Source: Acutalibacter sp. 1XD8-36
GTDB lineage: Bacteria > Bacillota > Clostridia > Oscillospirales > Acutalibacteraceae
NCBI RefSeq assembly: GCF_009917525.1
Contig: NZ_QZDU01000009.1
Location: forward strand, 1-64,000
DNA: 64,000 bases
Direction of reading: 5' to 3'
The translations under genes were made by a program, and so were the position numbers. The notes under the pieces are model-generated. The model was not told where the DNA came from, searched no databases, and saw only the letters and a program-made list of their open reading frames with translations. The first letter of the stretch is position 1. Each line of letters starts with the position of its first letter. Positions 44,767-52,875 of the stretch are shown here, piece by piece.

Positions 44767-46058
44767 CGGGTGTGCTTGAGGCCCTGCGGGATATATTATG
44801 GGGCTGGCCTGTACTGCTGCTCATTTTGGCCGCCGGGATGTATTTTTCATATGAGAGCTGTTTCTTCCAGCTTTTCCACCCAATCCGCTGGCTGAGAGCC
44901 GCCCTTGGCTCCGGGAAGGAGCGGGGGAGCGGTAGGCTGAGGGCCATCACCACGGCTCTGGCCGGGTCCATCGGCACAGGGAACATAGTGGGGGTGGCGG
45001 CGGCAATAACAGTGGGCGGGCCGGGGGCCGTATTCTGGATGTGCGCCTCGGCGGTGCTGGGCATGATGACTGTCTTTGCCGAGAATTACTTTGCGGCAAA
45101 GCTTAGGGAGGGTGGCAGCAGAGCCTCCGGTCCCCTTTCGTACATAGAGCGGGCGGGCAAAATAGGCGGCGCCCTGGGGGGAGTATACGCCCTGGGCTGC
45201 GCGCTCTCCTCCCTTGCCATGGGCAATATGGTTCAGGTAAACGCCCTGGCCTCGGCCTGCGGGGATTTGGGCCTGCCGGTAAAGTGGGTGGCGGCAGCCG
45301 TGGGCGTTCTGGTGTTCTTTGTGGCAAGGGGCGGGCTGAAAGCGGCGGGGAGGCTTACGGAAAAGCTCGTGCCCATAATGACCCTGCTGTTTTTCGCGGC
45401 GTCAATAGCTGTGCTCTGGGTGCACAGGGAGAACCTGCCCGGTGCGGTATCCAGTATTTTTGACGGCGCGTTTACCCTTCGGGCCGGGGCCGGCGGGACT
45501 GCCGGTATGCTTATAGCTATGAAGGCCGGGGTCTCAAGAGGGGTATTTACAAACGAGGCCGGCCTTGGCAGCTCGGCCTTTGCATACACGGATGTGAAGG
45601 GCCATACCCCTGAGGAGATAGGGTGCATGGGGATATTCCAGGTGTTCGCGGACACCATTATTATGTGCACGGTCACAGGCCTCTGTATTTTATGCAGCTG
45701 CCCGCCGGAGTCCCTTGACGGGGCGGAGCTCACCTTCTATGCCTACCGCTCGGCCTTAGGAGAGCTGGGCGGTACTGCGGTGTCCTTGTGTACGGCGCTC
45801 TTTGCCCTGGCGACGGTTATCGCCTGGTGCTGCTACGGCAGGGAGGGGCTTTTGTATCTGACCCGGGGCAGGGGAGGGGCCGTGTACCCTGTGGCGGCGG
45901 GTATTGCGGCGTTTTTCGGGTGCCTAATGCCCCTGTCCCAGGTATTTATTATCGGGGACGCCATGAACGGCCTGATGGCCCTGCCGAATGTGCTGGCGCT
46001 GTTTTGGCTTATGAGGGCGGGTAATATGGAAAAAGTCGGGCTTTACAAACCGGGCTGA
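44763..46058 (+). CDS. AGCS-family sodium:alanine/glycine symporter
   Basis: A 431-aa integral membrane protein with about 11 helices and AGCS signatures: SIGTGNIVGVAAAITVGGPGAVFWM near 70-95 and TNEAGLGSSAFAY near 265-277. It takes up alanine or glycine with Na+. The ATG overlaps the amidase-like stop (ATGA). The C terminus is shorter than in some members. The rpsO promoter begins inside its last codons. Confidence 0.93.
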   Translation: MTGVLEALRDILWGWPVLLLILAAGMYFSYESCFFQLFHPIRWLRAALGSGKERGSGRLRAITTALAGSIGTGNIVGVAAAITVGGPGAVFWMCASAVLGMMTVFAENYFAAKLREGGSRASGPLSYIERAGKIGGALGGVYALGCALSSLAMGNMVQVNALASACGDLGLPVKWVAAAVGVLVFFVARGGLKAAGRLTEKLVPIMTLLFFAASIAVLWVHRENLPGAVSSIFDGAFTLRAGAGGTAGMLIAMKAGVSRGVFTNEAGLGSSAFAYTDVKGHTPEEIGCMGIFQVFADTIIMCTVTGLCILCSCPPESLDGAELTFYAYRSALGELGGTAVSLCTALFALATVIAWCCYGREGLLYLTRGRGGAVYPVAAGIAAFFGCLMPLSQVFIIGDAMNGLMALPNVLALFWLMRAGNMEKVGLYKPG

Positions 46059-46070
46059 GTATGTTAAAAT
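46042..46070 (+). promoter_or_regulatory. Sigma-A promoter of rpsO
   Basis: TTTACA (46042-46047), 17 nt, TAAAAT (46065-46070). The -35 lies inside the end of the alanine carrier gene. Confidence 0.8.
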
Positions 46071-46080
46071 AGCTAAAGTA

Positions 46081-46127
46081 CCCATCCCCCGGATACCGGC
46101 TCCACCGGCCATAGGCTGCGGGACGGG
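46081..46127 (+). promoter_or_regulatory. Structured leader of rpsO, possible S15 autoregulatory site
   Basis: CCCATCCC (46081-46088) can pair with GGGACGGG (46120-46127) over 8 positions with one mismatch, enclosing a CCGG/CCGG stem (46096-46108). It lies in the short 5' leader just before the rpsO ribosome-binding site. S15 represses its own mRNA in several bacteria through different folds; a role here is inferred only. Confidence 0.4.
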
Positions 46128-46153
46128 CGAATATAATAGAAAAGGTGATAGAA

Positions 46154-46417
46154 ATGACAAAAGTTGAGAAGACCGAAATTATCCAGAAGTATGCCCGCCA
46201 TGAGGGCGACACCGGCTCCCCCGAGGTGCAGATTGCCGTTCTCACAAAGCGCATTAACGACCTTACCGAGCACCTGCGCACAAACAAGAAGGACCACCAC
46301 TCCCGCAGGGGCCTGCTGAAGATGGTCGGCCAGCGCAGGAGCCTTCTGAACTATCTCATTAAGATAGACATCGAGCGCTACCGCAGCATTATCGCTGAGC
46401 TGGGCATCCGTAAATAA
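46154..46417 (+). CDS. rpsO: 30S ribosomal protein S15
   Basis: An 87-aa S15 that binds the central domain of 16S rRNA early in 30S assembly. The conserved blocks [24 protein letters not shown] and [19 protein letters not shown] are complete. The ATG at 46154 follows AAAGGTGAT. Followed by pnp after a structured 213-nt gap, as in many bacteria. Confidence 0.97.
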   Translation: MTKVEKTEIIQKYARHEGDTGSPEVQIAVLTKRINDLTEHLRTNKKDHHSRRGLLKMVGQRRSLLNYLIKIDIERYRSIIAELGIRK

Positions 46418-46453
46418 GAACCTAACATCTGTCCTATAGTAACTTGAGCGGGG

Positions 46454-46483
46454 GCGGCGGCAGGCTCTCGGGCTTGCCGCCGC
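46454..46483 (+). terminator. Strong hairpin after rpsO
   Basis: Arms 46454-46465 and 46472-46483 form 12 bp (one G-U) with a 6-nt loop. The following TGTTCGTTCATATTT is only loosely U-rich, so it may be a partial terminator or an mRNA 3'-end processing/stability hairpin between rpsO and pnp. Confidence 0.6.
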
Positions 46484-46524
46484 TGTTCGTTCATATTTCA
46501 GGATGGAAAAGTGCCGCCAAGCAC

Positions 46525-46616
46525 CTGTTTTACAAACAGACTCCCCGGACTGCCGGAGGGCCTGTTTGTCAAACAGGGCGGCGGCGTGAAAAAATGCCCT
46601 CCCGCTTTCGGGAGGG
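46525..46616 (+). promoter_or_regulatory. Structured pnp leader with alternative stems
   Basis: Two related hairpins, CTGTTT-TAC-AAACAG (46525-46539) and CCTGTTT-GTC-AAACAGG (46561-46577), have interchangeable arms, so a long-range alternative pairing is possible. A third perfect stem CCCTCCCG/CGGGAGGG (46597-46616) ends 2 nt before the A/G-rich ribosome-binding site. In other bacteria pnp leaders control PNPase autoregulation. Confidence 0.5.
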
Positions 46617-46630
46617 GGAAAGGGTAAATT

Positions 46631-48817
46631 ATGTTTGAGAATTTTAAACGCTATGAGACCGACTTTGCCGGGCGCCCCTTAGTGATAGAGACCGGCAAGA
46701 TGGCTCAGCTGGCAAACGGCGAGTGCCTGGTGCGCTACGGAGACACCGTTGTGCACGTGGCTGCCACAGCCTCGGCGAAGCCCCGGGACGGCATAGACTT
46801 CTTCCCGCTCTCCGTGGACTTTGAGGAGAAGCTGTATTCCGTGGGCAAAATCCCCGGCTCCTTTTTAAAGAGGGAGGGCCGGCCCAGCGAGAAGGCCACC
46901 CTGGTCTGCCGCATGATAGACAGGCCCATCCGCCCGCTGTTCCCCAAGGACATGAGGAACGATGTGGCTATTGTGTGCACGGTTATGTCCGTGGACCAGG
47001 ACTGCTCCCCCGAGATTGCCGCAATGGTGGGCACCTCCATTGCCCTGACTATTTCCGATATCCCCTGGAGCGGGCCTATTTCCGGCGTGTCCGTGGGGCT
47101 TATAGACGGTGAGTTTGTTATAAACCCCAATGCCGAGCAGCGCAAGGTGAGCGAGATGGCGGTGACGGTTGCCTCCACATCCCAGCGTATAGCCATGATA
47201 GAGGCAGGGGCAAACGAGGTCTCCGACGAGGATATGTATAACGGCATTATGGCCGGGCATGAGGCAAACCAGCATATTATCGAGTTTATCAAGGGCATAC
47301 AGGCCGAGATTGGCAAGGAAAAGTTCGAGTACCCCAGCAACGAGCCGGAGCCGGAGATGTTCGAGGCTATAAAGGCATTTGCCGAGGACGACGTGCGGGA
47401 GGCCATGGACACTGACGATAAGACCGTAAGGGACGCCAGGCTGCGCCCGGTCTATGAAAAGGTCCACGAGCGCTTCGACCCGGAGTACCCGGAGCAGGAA
47501 GCGAAGATAGACGAGTGTATGTATAAGACCCAGAAGTATGTGGTGCGCCGTTGGCTTCTGGACGAGCAGAAGCGTGTGGACGGGCGCGGCATGGATGAAA
47601 TGCGCCCCCTGGCCGCCGAGGTGGGGCTGCTTCCAAGGACCCATGGCTCCGGCATGTTCACCCGCGGGCAGACCCAGGTGCTCACTGTGGCGACCCTTGG
47701 CTCTATAAGGGACAACCAGCTGCTGGACGGCATTGACGAGGAGGAGAGCAAGAGGTATATCCACCACTACAATTTCCCCTCATATTCTGTGGGAGAGACC
47801 CGGCCCAGCCGCGGCCCGGGCAGGCGTGAGATAGGCCACGGGGCTCTGGCGGAGCGGGCACTGGTGCCGGTGGTGCCGGGAATGGAGGAGTTCCCCTACA
47901 CCATACGCCTGGTATCCGAGGTGCTGAGCTCCAACGGCTCGACCTCACAGGCCTCTATCTGCGGCTCAACCCTGGCGCTGATGGACGCCGGCGTGCCCAT
48001 CAAGGCCCCTGTGGCGGGAATCTCCTGCGGGCTTATTACCGAGGGAGAGCGCTGGATGACCATGGTGGATATCCAGGGCGTTGAGGACTTCTTCGGGGAT
48101 ATGGACTTTAAGGTGGGCGGCACCAAGAAGGGTATCACCGCCATACAGATGGACCTGAAGATATCCGGCCTGCTGCCCGAGATGGTGAAGGAGGCCCTGG
48201 AGAAGACCCATAAGGCCCGCAACTATATTATAGACGAAATCATGCTCAAGGCCATACCCGAGGTGCGGCCCGAGCTGTCGCCCTATGCGCCGAAGATGCT
48301 CTCTATGCAGATACCTGTGGACAAGATACGCGAGGTTATCGGCACGGGCGGCAAGGTCATACAGAAAATCTGCGCCGAGTGCGAGATTACCATGGACGTG
48401 GAGGAGGACGGCCACGTGTTCATTACCGGCATTGACATTGAGAAGTGCCGCAGGGCTATGGACATTGTGGATACCATCGTCAACGACCCGGAGCCGGGCA
48501 GCTATTATAACGGCAGGGTGACAAGGCTGATGGACTTCGGCGCCTTTGTGGAGATTGCCCCGGGCAAGGAAGGCCTGGTGCATATATCAAGGCTGGATAT
48601 CCGGCGCACGGAGAAGGTCACGGACGTGGTGAACGTGGGTGACGTAGTAAAGGTGAAGGTGCTGGAAATTGACGATAAGGGCCGCCTGAACCTCTCAAGG
48701 AGGGACGCGCTTATTGACCTGGACGGCGCTGTGCCGGAGAATGATATCAGCGCGGACCGGCCCCCCAGAAGGGACCATGACCGCAGGCCCCCGCGCAGGG
48801 ACCACGACAGGCGGTAA
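46631..48817 (+). CDS. pnp: Polyribonucleotide nucleotidyltransferase (PNPase)
   Basis: A 728-aa PNPase, the phosphorolytic 3'-5' exoribonuclease. In order: a first RNase PH domain, a helical linker, a catalytic second RNase PH domain (RTHGSGMFTRGQTQVL...; FTRG RNA loop), KH (about 560-615, GTGGKVI loop) and S1 (about 622-690, GAFVEI.PGKEGLVHIS). The last 20 or so residues are a basic repeat of PPRRDHDRR, seen twice. The start is preceded by GAAAGGG. Confidence 0.97.
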   Translation: MFENFKRYETDFAGRPLVIETGKMAQLANGECLVRYGDTVVHVAATASAKPRDGIDFFPLSVDFEEKLYSVGKIPGSFLKREGRPSEKATLVCRMIDRPIRPLFPKDMRNDVAIVCTVMSVDQDCSPEIAAMVGTSIALTISDIPWSGPISGVSVGLIDGEFVINPNAEQRKVSEMAVTVASTSQRIAMIEAGANEVSDEDMYNGIMAGHEANQHIIEFIKGIQAEIGKEKFEYPSNEPEPEMFEAIKAFAEDDVREAMDTDDKTVRDARLRPVYEKVHERFDPEYPEQEAKIDECMYKTQKYVVRRWLLDEQKRVDGRGMDEMRPLAAEVGLLPRTHGSGMFTRGQTQVLTVATLGSIRDNQLLDGIDEEESKRYIHHYNFPSYSVGETRPSRGPGRREIGHGALAERALVPVVPGMEEFPYTIRLVSEVLSSNGSTSQASICGSTLALMDAGVPIKAPVAGISCGLITEGERWMTMVDIQGVEDFFGDMDFKVGGTKKGITAIQMDLKISGLLPEMVKEALEKTHKARNYIIDEIMLKAIPEVRPELSPYAPKMLSMQIPVDKIREVIGTGGKVIQKICAECEITMDVEEDGHVFITGIDIEKCRRAMDIVDTIVNDPEPGSYYNGRVTRLMDFGAFVEIAPGKEGLVHISRLDIRRTEKVTDVVNVGDVVKVKVLEIDDKGRLNLSRRDALIDLDGAVPENDISADRPPRRDHDRRPPRRDHDRR

Positions 48818-48862
48818 GGGGAAAGACTGGCCCAATAGCCGTAAGGCCGTAATATAACAAAA

Positions 48863-48897
48863 AATAACCTCCAATGCAACCTGGAGGTTATTTCTTT
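48863..48897. terminator. Bidirectional terminator between pnp and the OGG gene
   Basis: AATAACCTCCA (48863-48873) and TGGAGGTTATT (48882-48892) form a perfect 11-bp stem with an 8-nt loop. TCTTTT follows on the plus strand and a U-rich run (from AACAAAAA) on the minus strand, so it can end both convergent transcripts. Confidence 0.92.
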
Positions 48898-49727
48898 TAC
48901 TCAAAAAGCTCCGGGTGCATCCGGCTGTAGTGAAAGATATACTGCTGGGCAAGGCCCGCGTTAGGGCCAAAGTCCTCAGGGGTCATGCCGGGGAGCAGCC
49001 GGGCCATAGCCCGCTTCATCCAGACGTCGAGGGGGAAGCACTCGGTTTTGTGAAAGCCGTAGAGCAGGGCGCACTCGGCTACCTTGGGGCCGACCCCTTT
49101 GATTTTACGCAGCTCCTCCCGCCCGAAGCCCGGGGGCTCGTCCATGACGCGGCGAAGGTCAATTTCACCGCTAGCGACCTTCCTGGCGGCGTCCAGTATG
49201 TAGGGTGCGCGGTAGCCGGAGCGCAGGGGGGCCAGGTCCTCTTCTGAAAGGGAGGCGACCGCCTGGGGCGTTGGGAAGGAGTATATGCCGGTGCCGGCGA
49301 TGGGCTCCCCAAACATACGGCAGAAGTTGCCGACCAGCCCCTTAATGCGGCTGATATTATTGTTCTGGGACATAATAAAGGAGCAGAGGGCCTCCCAGGG
49401 CTCCTGGCGGAGAATACGTATTCCGGGGGCAAAGGCGGCGGCCTCCTTGAGCACCGGGCTCAGGCCGGAGAGCTCCTGCCTGATACGGGCGTAATCTTCA
49501 TCCAAATCAAAGTAGTCCTGCCAGACGGACGCCAAGTCCTCGGGAGAGCAGCTTAGCTCAAGGCTGTCTTCAGCGGCCCGAAGGTATAATACCCTGCCGT
49601 AGGCCGCGCCGTACCATATGCCCGGGTCCTCCTCCGACTGCTTCCACCGGAAGGCCTGGCCGCAGTCGAGGGTCTGGGAAAGGTCAAAGAGGGGCGGCAG
49701 CTTTGCCGCAAACACCGGCCCGCTCAA
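48897..49727 (-). CDS. 8-oxoguanine DNA glycosylase (OGG1-like)
   Basis: A 276-aa DNA repair glycosylase. The N-terminal OGG_N domain (about 8-110) contains DCGQAFRW; the HhH-GPD domain includes SQNNNISRIKG, the hairpin GVGPKVAECALL with the catalytic Lys215, and PLDVWMKR with Asp234. OGG enzymes remove 8-oxoguanine and nick the abasic site. It starts with TTG, supported by GGGGAG 8 nt upstream, overlapping the DUF6062 stop by 3 nt. A GTG four codons later is an alternative. Confidence 0.9.
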   Translation of the reverse strand: MSGPVFAAKLPPLFDLSQTLDCGQAFRWKQSEEDPGIWYGAAYGRVLYLRAAEDSLELSCSPEDLASVWQDYFDLDEDYARIRQELSGLSPVLKEAAAFAPGIRILRQEPWEALCSFIMSQNNNISRIKGLVGNFCRMFGEPIAGTGIYSFPTPQAVASLSEEDLAPLRSGYRAPYILDAARKVASGEIDLRRVMDEPPGFGREELRKIKGVGPKVAECALLYGFHKTECFPLDVWMKRAMARLLPGMTPEDFGPNAGLAQQYIFHYSRMHPELFE

Positions 49728-50431
49728 CGGTTTTTCTCCCCGGAGTCCTGCCGGGCCGTGGGCGCGCGGGAGGTGAGCCAGGTCATGGCGCGCTCGATGG
49801 AGTCCTTGGAGCTGCCCCAGTCCCCACCGGCGTTGCGGTAGTCGAACATGCGGCAGAAGTGGGTCACATCGCCGCTGAGCGCCTCAAGATAGGCCTTTGC
49901 AAGGCGGGTGGTCTCTGCTTCAAAGAGCGCGAAATTTTTCTTAGGCATTTTAGCCGCGGCCTCCACAGCCATCCCGTAGTGGGGCAGGCAGATGAACTGC
50001 TGGGCGGAGTACAAATCCCTGAACTCCTGCTCGTTCTGCCAGAGAGCTATAGTGCTCTCCAAAAGGTGCCTCATGCTGTCTTTAATATTCGTGCAGATAA
50101 AGCAGTTGTCCTCCCGGCTGTGTACGGCCGCGGCTATCTTCTTGGGCGCGGCTTTGCCCTCAGGGAAGACCTGGTCCTTCACCTCGGCTAAAAGGCTCTC
50201 CAGAATAAGGGCCACCGAGAGCCTGCTGCCCCGGGCGAGTATCTGGTTGAAATGCTCAGAGCAGAAGCCAAGGCGGTTCGTCTCTATGCGCACGTCGGGC
50301 TCCATCATGGCGGCGCCTGTGATATAGGTCGCCATGCGGTCCTCCAGCATATCGCGCATACGGCAGAAGGGGCAGCCGTCTTTGGGTTCAAATACTTCGT
50401 TTACGGGTATTGAGCAGATGTCCTCTCTCAT
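49724..50431 (-). CDS. DUF6062-type Cys-rich protein
   Basis: A 235-aa protein matching a Firmicutes family I recall as DUF6062: MREDICSIPVNEVFEPKDGCPFCRMRDMLEDR, YITGAAMMEPDVRI.TN, FCSEHF and a second Cys pair in NCFICTN. The paired Cys and His residues suggest metal binding. Function unknown. The ATG at 50431 follows CAGGAGG; a longer reading to 50548 has no support. It is upstream of and coupled to the OGG gene. Confidence 0.8.
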   Translation of the reverse strand: MREDICSIPVNEVFEPKDGCPFCRMRDMLEDRMATYITGAAMMEPDVRIETNRLGFCSEHFNQILARGSRLSVALILESLLAEVKDQVFPEGKAAPKKIAAAVHSREDNCFICTNIKDSMRHLLESTIALWQNEQEFRDLYSAQQFICLPHYGMAVEAAAKMPKKNFALFEAETTRLAKAYLEALSGDVTHFCRMFDYRNAGGDWGSSKDSIERAMTWLTSRAPTARQDSGEKNR

Positions 50432-50466
50432 GGGGCCAGCCTCCTGACAATTCACATAATAAATAT

Positions 50467-50495
50467 ATTTTAGCATAGCTGGACGAAAAAATAAA
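50467..50495 (-). promoter_or_regulatory. Candidate promoter of the DUF6062-OGG pair
   Basis: On the minus strand TTTATT (50495-50490), 17 nt, TAAAAT (50472-50467), about 36 nt before the DUF6062 ATG. Confidence 0.5.
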
Positions 50496-50787
50496 GAGAA
50501 ACTTTCAAAGGGCCTGAAAGGGTCGAAGATTGAAGGCGAAGCGTTCATATCACGGAAATATATTCATCATATTTACATAATATTCTGGACACAAAACACT
50601 TTTCAACTTGAGAAAGGCCAGTAAAATAAGGGGTTATCAACACTTTCCACCGAGTTTTCAACATTCCGCTACCGACATAAAACATTATGGGGCAGCTTGG
50701 GGCCGGCTTCCGGACTTAATTTCTCCCTTTTCAGATTGGTGTTGCCGAACGCGGATTTGCTAAACCATTCGTCAAGATATTCAAAGT

Positions 50788-50817
50788 GGGTAGTCATCCA
50801 CTAATGGATGACTACCC
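50788..50817. repeat. Perfect 12-bp inverted repeat downstream of the cupin gene
   Basis: GGGTAGTCATCC (50788-50799) and its exact reverse complement (50806-50817) with a 6-nt ACTAAT loop. It is 55 nt past the cupin stop on the minus strand, but no U run follows, so terminator function is uncertain. Confidence 0.6.
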
Positions 50818-50872
50818 GATAAACTGGAAGTTATAGTAAACTGCAATTTTAAGTTGCCGCTACTATATCTGC

Positions 50873-51220
50873 CTACTCTGTGTATGTTCCACCCGTATTT
50901 TCTTGATTGAGAGTTCCCTCAACTTCAATCAACAGGCATTTGACCAATTCGTTACATATTGGACGATGTTTTGTTCCTTTAGGAATTATTATAAAATCTC
51001 CCTCACATAAATGTGTTAATCCGTCCTCAAACTCAATATCAAATTCTCCCTCAATACAGTAGAAAAGTTCATCAGAATTTTTGTGTATATGAAAATCTAA
51101 AGTTCTATGTTCCGCTTGCAACACATTTAACATATGGTTATTCAATGTACCTACTCTTTTATAGAGGAACAGACCATCAATCGCATTTACATTCTCTTTC
51201 AAATTTACTTTTTGTATCAT
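50873..51220 (-). CDS. Small cupin-domain protein
   Basis: A 115-aa single-domain cupin: motif 1 F-H-I-H-x5-E-L-F-Y-C-I-E-G-E (about 42-57) and motif 2 G-D-F-I-I-I-P-x-G-T-x-H (about 73-85) give the metal ligands. Members range from isomerases to sugar or ligand sensors; the role is unknown. The ATG at 51220 follows AGGAGAAG; 20 more upstream codons are open but unlikely. Its codon use is far more AT-rich than that of its neighbours, suggesting recent transfer. Confidence 0.82.
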   Translation of the reverse strand: MIQKVNLKENVNAIDGLFLYKRVGTLNNHMLNVLQAEHRTLDFHIHKNSDELFYCIEGEFDIEFEDGLTHLCEGDFIIIPKGTKHRPICNELVKCLLIEVEGTLNQENTGGTYTE

Positions 51221-51358
51221 ATACTTCTCCTGTTCAAATCCCGATTTATCGAACTGATTATAGCACAAGGCATCTGTCATATCAATGTCCCTCTGTAGAA
51301 ATCGCCGAAGTTATATTCCAACAACACTTATTTCAAAAGGGGCCTTAATTTCCAGCGC

Positions 51359-51387
51359 TTTACAATCTCCGGCCTTTCTGCTATAAT
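51359..51387 (+). promoter_or_regulatory. Sigma-A promoter of the NUDIX gene
   Basis: TTTACA (51359-51364), 17 nt, TATAAT (51382-51387), 33 nt before the NUDIX ATG. Confidence 0.82.
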
Positions 51388-51419
51388 TAACATAATAATA
51401 CAAGAAGGGGCGATGCGGA

Positions 51420-51857
51420 ATGCCGAGAGGCTCGATTTGCGCAAAAATAGTTGACTGGGACGAGTCTATATCAAATAAGTACGTGGTGATTTTTTCCCGC
51501 TATCAGGGCAAACTGCTTTTGAGCAGGCATAAGGGCCGGGACACCTGGGAGACCCAGGGCGGGCATATAGAGCAGGGGGAATCCCCGGAGGACGCGGCAA
51601 AGCGGGAGCTCTGGGAGGAGAGCGGCGCCCTTAAATTCACATTGGAGCCTATGTGCATGTACTGGGCCGAGGACAGGGTAGGAGGCAAGACTGAGAGCGG
51701 CGCGTGGGGAGCTATATTCTTTGCGGACATAGAGGAGCTGGGGCCCATGCCCGAGAGCGAGATGGCTGAGACAAGGCAGTTCGACACGCTTCCTGAGGAG
51801 GTCACCTATCCGTATATCACGCCCCATCTGTACGAACGGGTTAGGGACAGGTTTTGA
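51420..51857 (+). CDS. NUDIX hydrolase
   Basis: A 145-aa NUDIX enzyme with a complete box: G-H-I-E-Q-G-E-S-P-E-D-A-A-K-R-E-L-W-E-E-S-G (about 48-69), fitting Gx5Ex7REUxEExGU. It hydrolyses nucleoside diphosphates linked to another group; the substrate is unknown. The flanking residues do not clearly mark MutT. Followed 24 nt later by the lipid kinase gene, probably on one transcript. Confidence 0.9.
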   Translation: MPRGSICAKIVDWDESISNKYVVIFSRYQGKLLLSRHKGRDTWETQGGHIEQGESPEDAAKRELWEESGALKFTLEPMCMYWAEDRVGGKTESGAWGAIFFADIEELGPMPESEMAETRQFDTLPEEVTYPYITPHLYERVRDRF

Positions 51858-51881
51858 TATAACTGGGGAAAGGGGACGTAT

Positions 51882-52772
51882 ATGAAATTCAGGATACTGG
51901 TAAACCCCAACGCCGGAAGGCAGGTGGTGCTCAGGGAGCTGCACAGCATTTACCGGGCCTTCGCCGGGGAGGAGAACAAAAACGAGGTGGTGATGGAGCT
52001 GACAGTCAACTCCGCCCATGCGGCTGAAGCCCTGGACAGGGCTATAGGGTCAAGGCCCGACACCCTTGTATGCTGCGGCGGCGACGGCACTTTAAGTGCC
52101 ACGGTGGACAGGCTGCTGAAGAGCGGCGAGGAGATTAAGCTCGGATATATCCCCGCCGGAAGCACAAACGACTTTGCAAATTTCCTGGGGCTGCCCAAGG
52201 AGCCCGCCGAGGCCGCGGACCTTATTGTGGACGGTGAGGCCAGGCCCATAGACGCAGGGCGCTTTGGGGAGAGGCACTTTATATATGTGGCCTCCTTCGG
52301 GGCCTTCACCCAGACCTCCTATGCCACCACTCAGAACCTGAAGAATTCATTGGGGCATTTGGCCTATATTATTGAGGGCATAAAGGAGCTGCCCCAGCTG
52401 AAATCCTACGCGGTGCGGGCTGAGACCGCTGAGGGCGGCGTGTATGAGGGCGAGTACCTTTTCGGGGCCCTGAGCAACTCCACCTCCCTTGGGGGGATAA
52501 TCAAGATGTCCGCAGAAAAGGTGGACCCTGCCGACGGCCTCTTTGAGCTGGCGCTGGTAAAGAAGCCGAAGAGCCTGTACGAGCTCAACCGCATACTGCT
52601 GGCACTGATGGGCGGGCAGGTGGACGAGGAGCTTATCACCTTCGTGCACACCGCCGGGGCCGCCTTCGCCTGTGCGGAGCCCATGCCCTGGTCCCTGGAC
52701 GGAGAGTATGTAAGCGGCGGCACGGACGTCAGGGCCGAGGTCTTACCGGGGGCATTGAAGCTATTCAGATAA
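51882..52772 (+). CDS. Diacylglycerol/lipid kinase family protein (YegS/DgkB-like)
   Basis: A 296-aa lipid kinase with the catalytic domain N-terminal: VNPNAG (7-12), the nucleotide loop VCCGGDGTLSA (about 68-78) and GYIPAGSTNDFANFLGLP. The C-terminal beta domain has the FELALVKKPKS segment. It phosphorylates diacylglycerol or a related lipid at the membrane. Start: GGGGAAAGGGG. Confidence 0.92.
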   Translation: MKFRILVNPNAGRQVVLRELHSIYRAFAGEENKNEVVMELTVNSAHAAEALDRAIGSRPDTLVCCGGDGTLSATVDRLLKSGEEIKLGYIPAGSTNDFANFLGLPKEPAEAADLIVDGEARPIDAGRFGERHFIYVASFGAFTQTSYATTQNLKNSLGHLAYIIEGIKELPQLKSYAVRAETAEGGVYEGEYLFGALSNSTSLGGIIKMSAEKVDPADGLFELALVKKPKSLYELNRILLALMGGQVDEELITFVHTAGAAFACAEPMPWSLDGEYVSGGTDVRAEVLPGALKLFR

Positions 52773-52875
52773 TAGGCGGGAATATGTAAAGATTTTGAAT
52801 GGCTTTGTTTACAATATGTTCAACACCTTAGAGGGAAAATCGGGTAAAATAAGCGGTAGATAAGGGGAGTGTGCC

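Larger units (their letters stand above)
50432..50872. other. Gene-free AT-rich interval
   Basis: No coding frame of interest is seen in these 441 nt. The left end holds the DUF6062 promoter; the right part holds a perfect 12-bp hairpin (50788-50817). The base composition is clearly lower in GC than the flanks, as in the adjoining cupin gene, so the stretch 50.46-51.36 kb may have been acquired. Confidence 0.6.

Noticed and set aside
48750-48816. Repeat PPRRDHDRR at the end of pnp as a tandem repeat locus
   Set aside because: Only two short units are seen, and basic low-complexity tails are common in clostridial PNPase.
50630-50675. TTATCAACA and TTTTCAACA, similar to DnaA boxes
   Set aside because: Both differ from TTATCCACA, no dnaA, dnaN or cluster of boxes is present, and the region is simply AT-rich.
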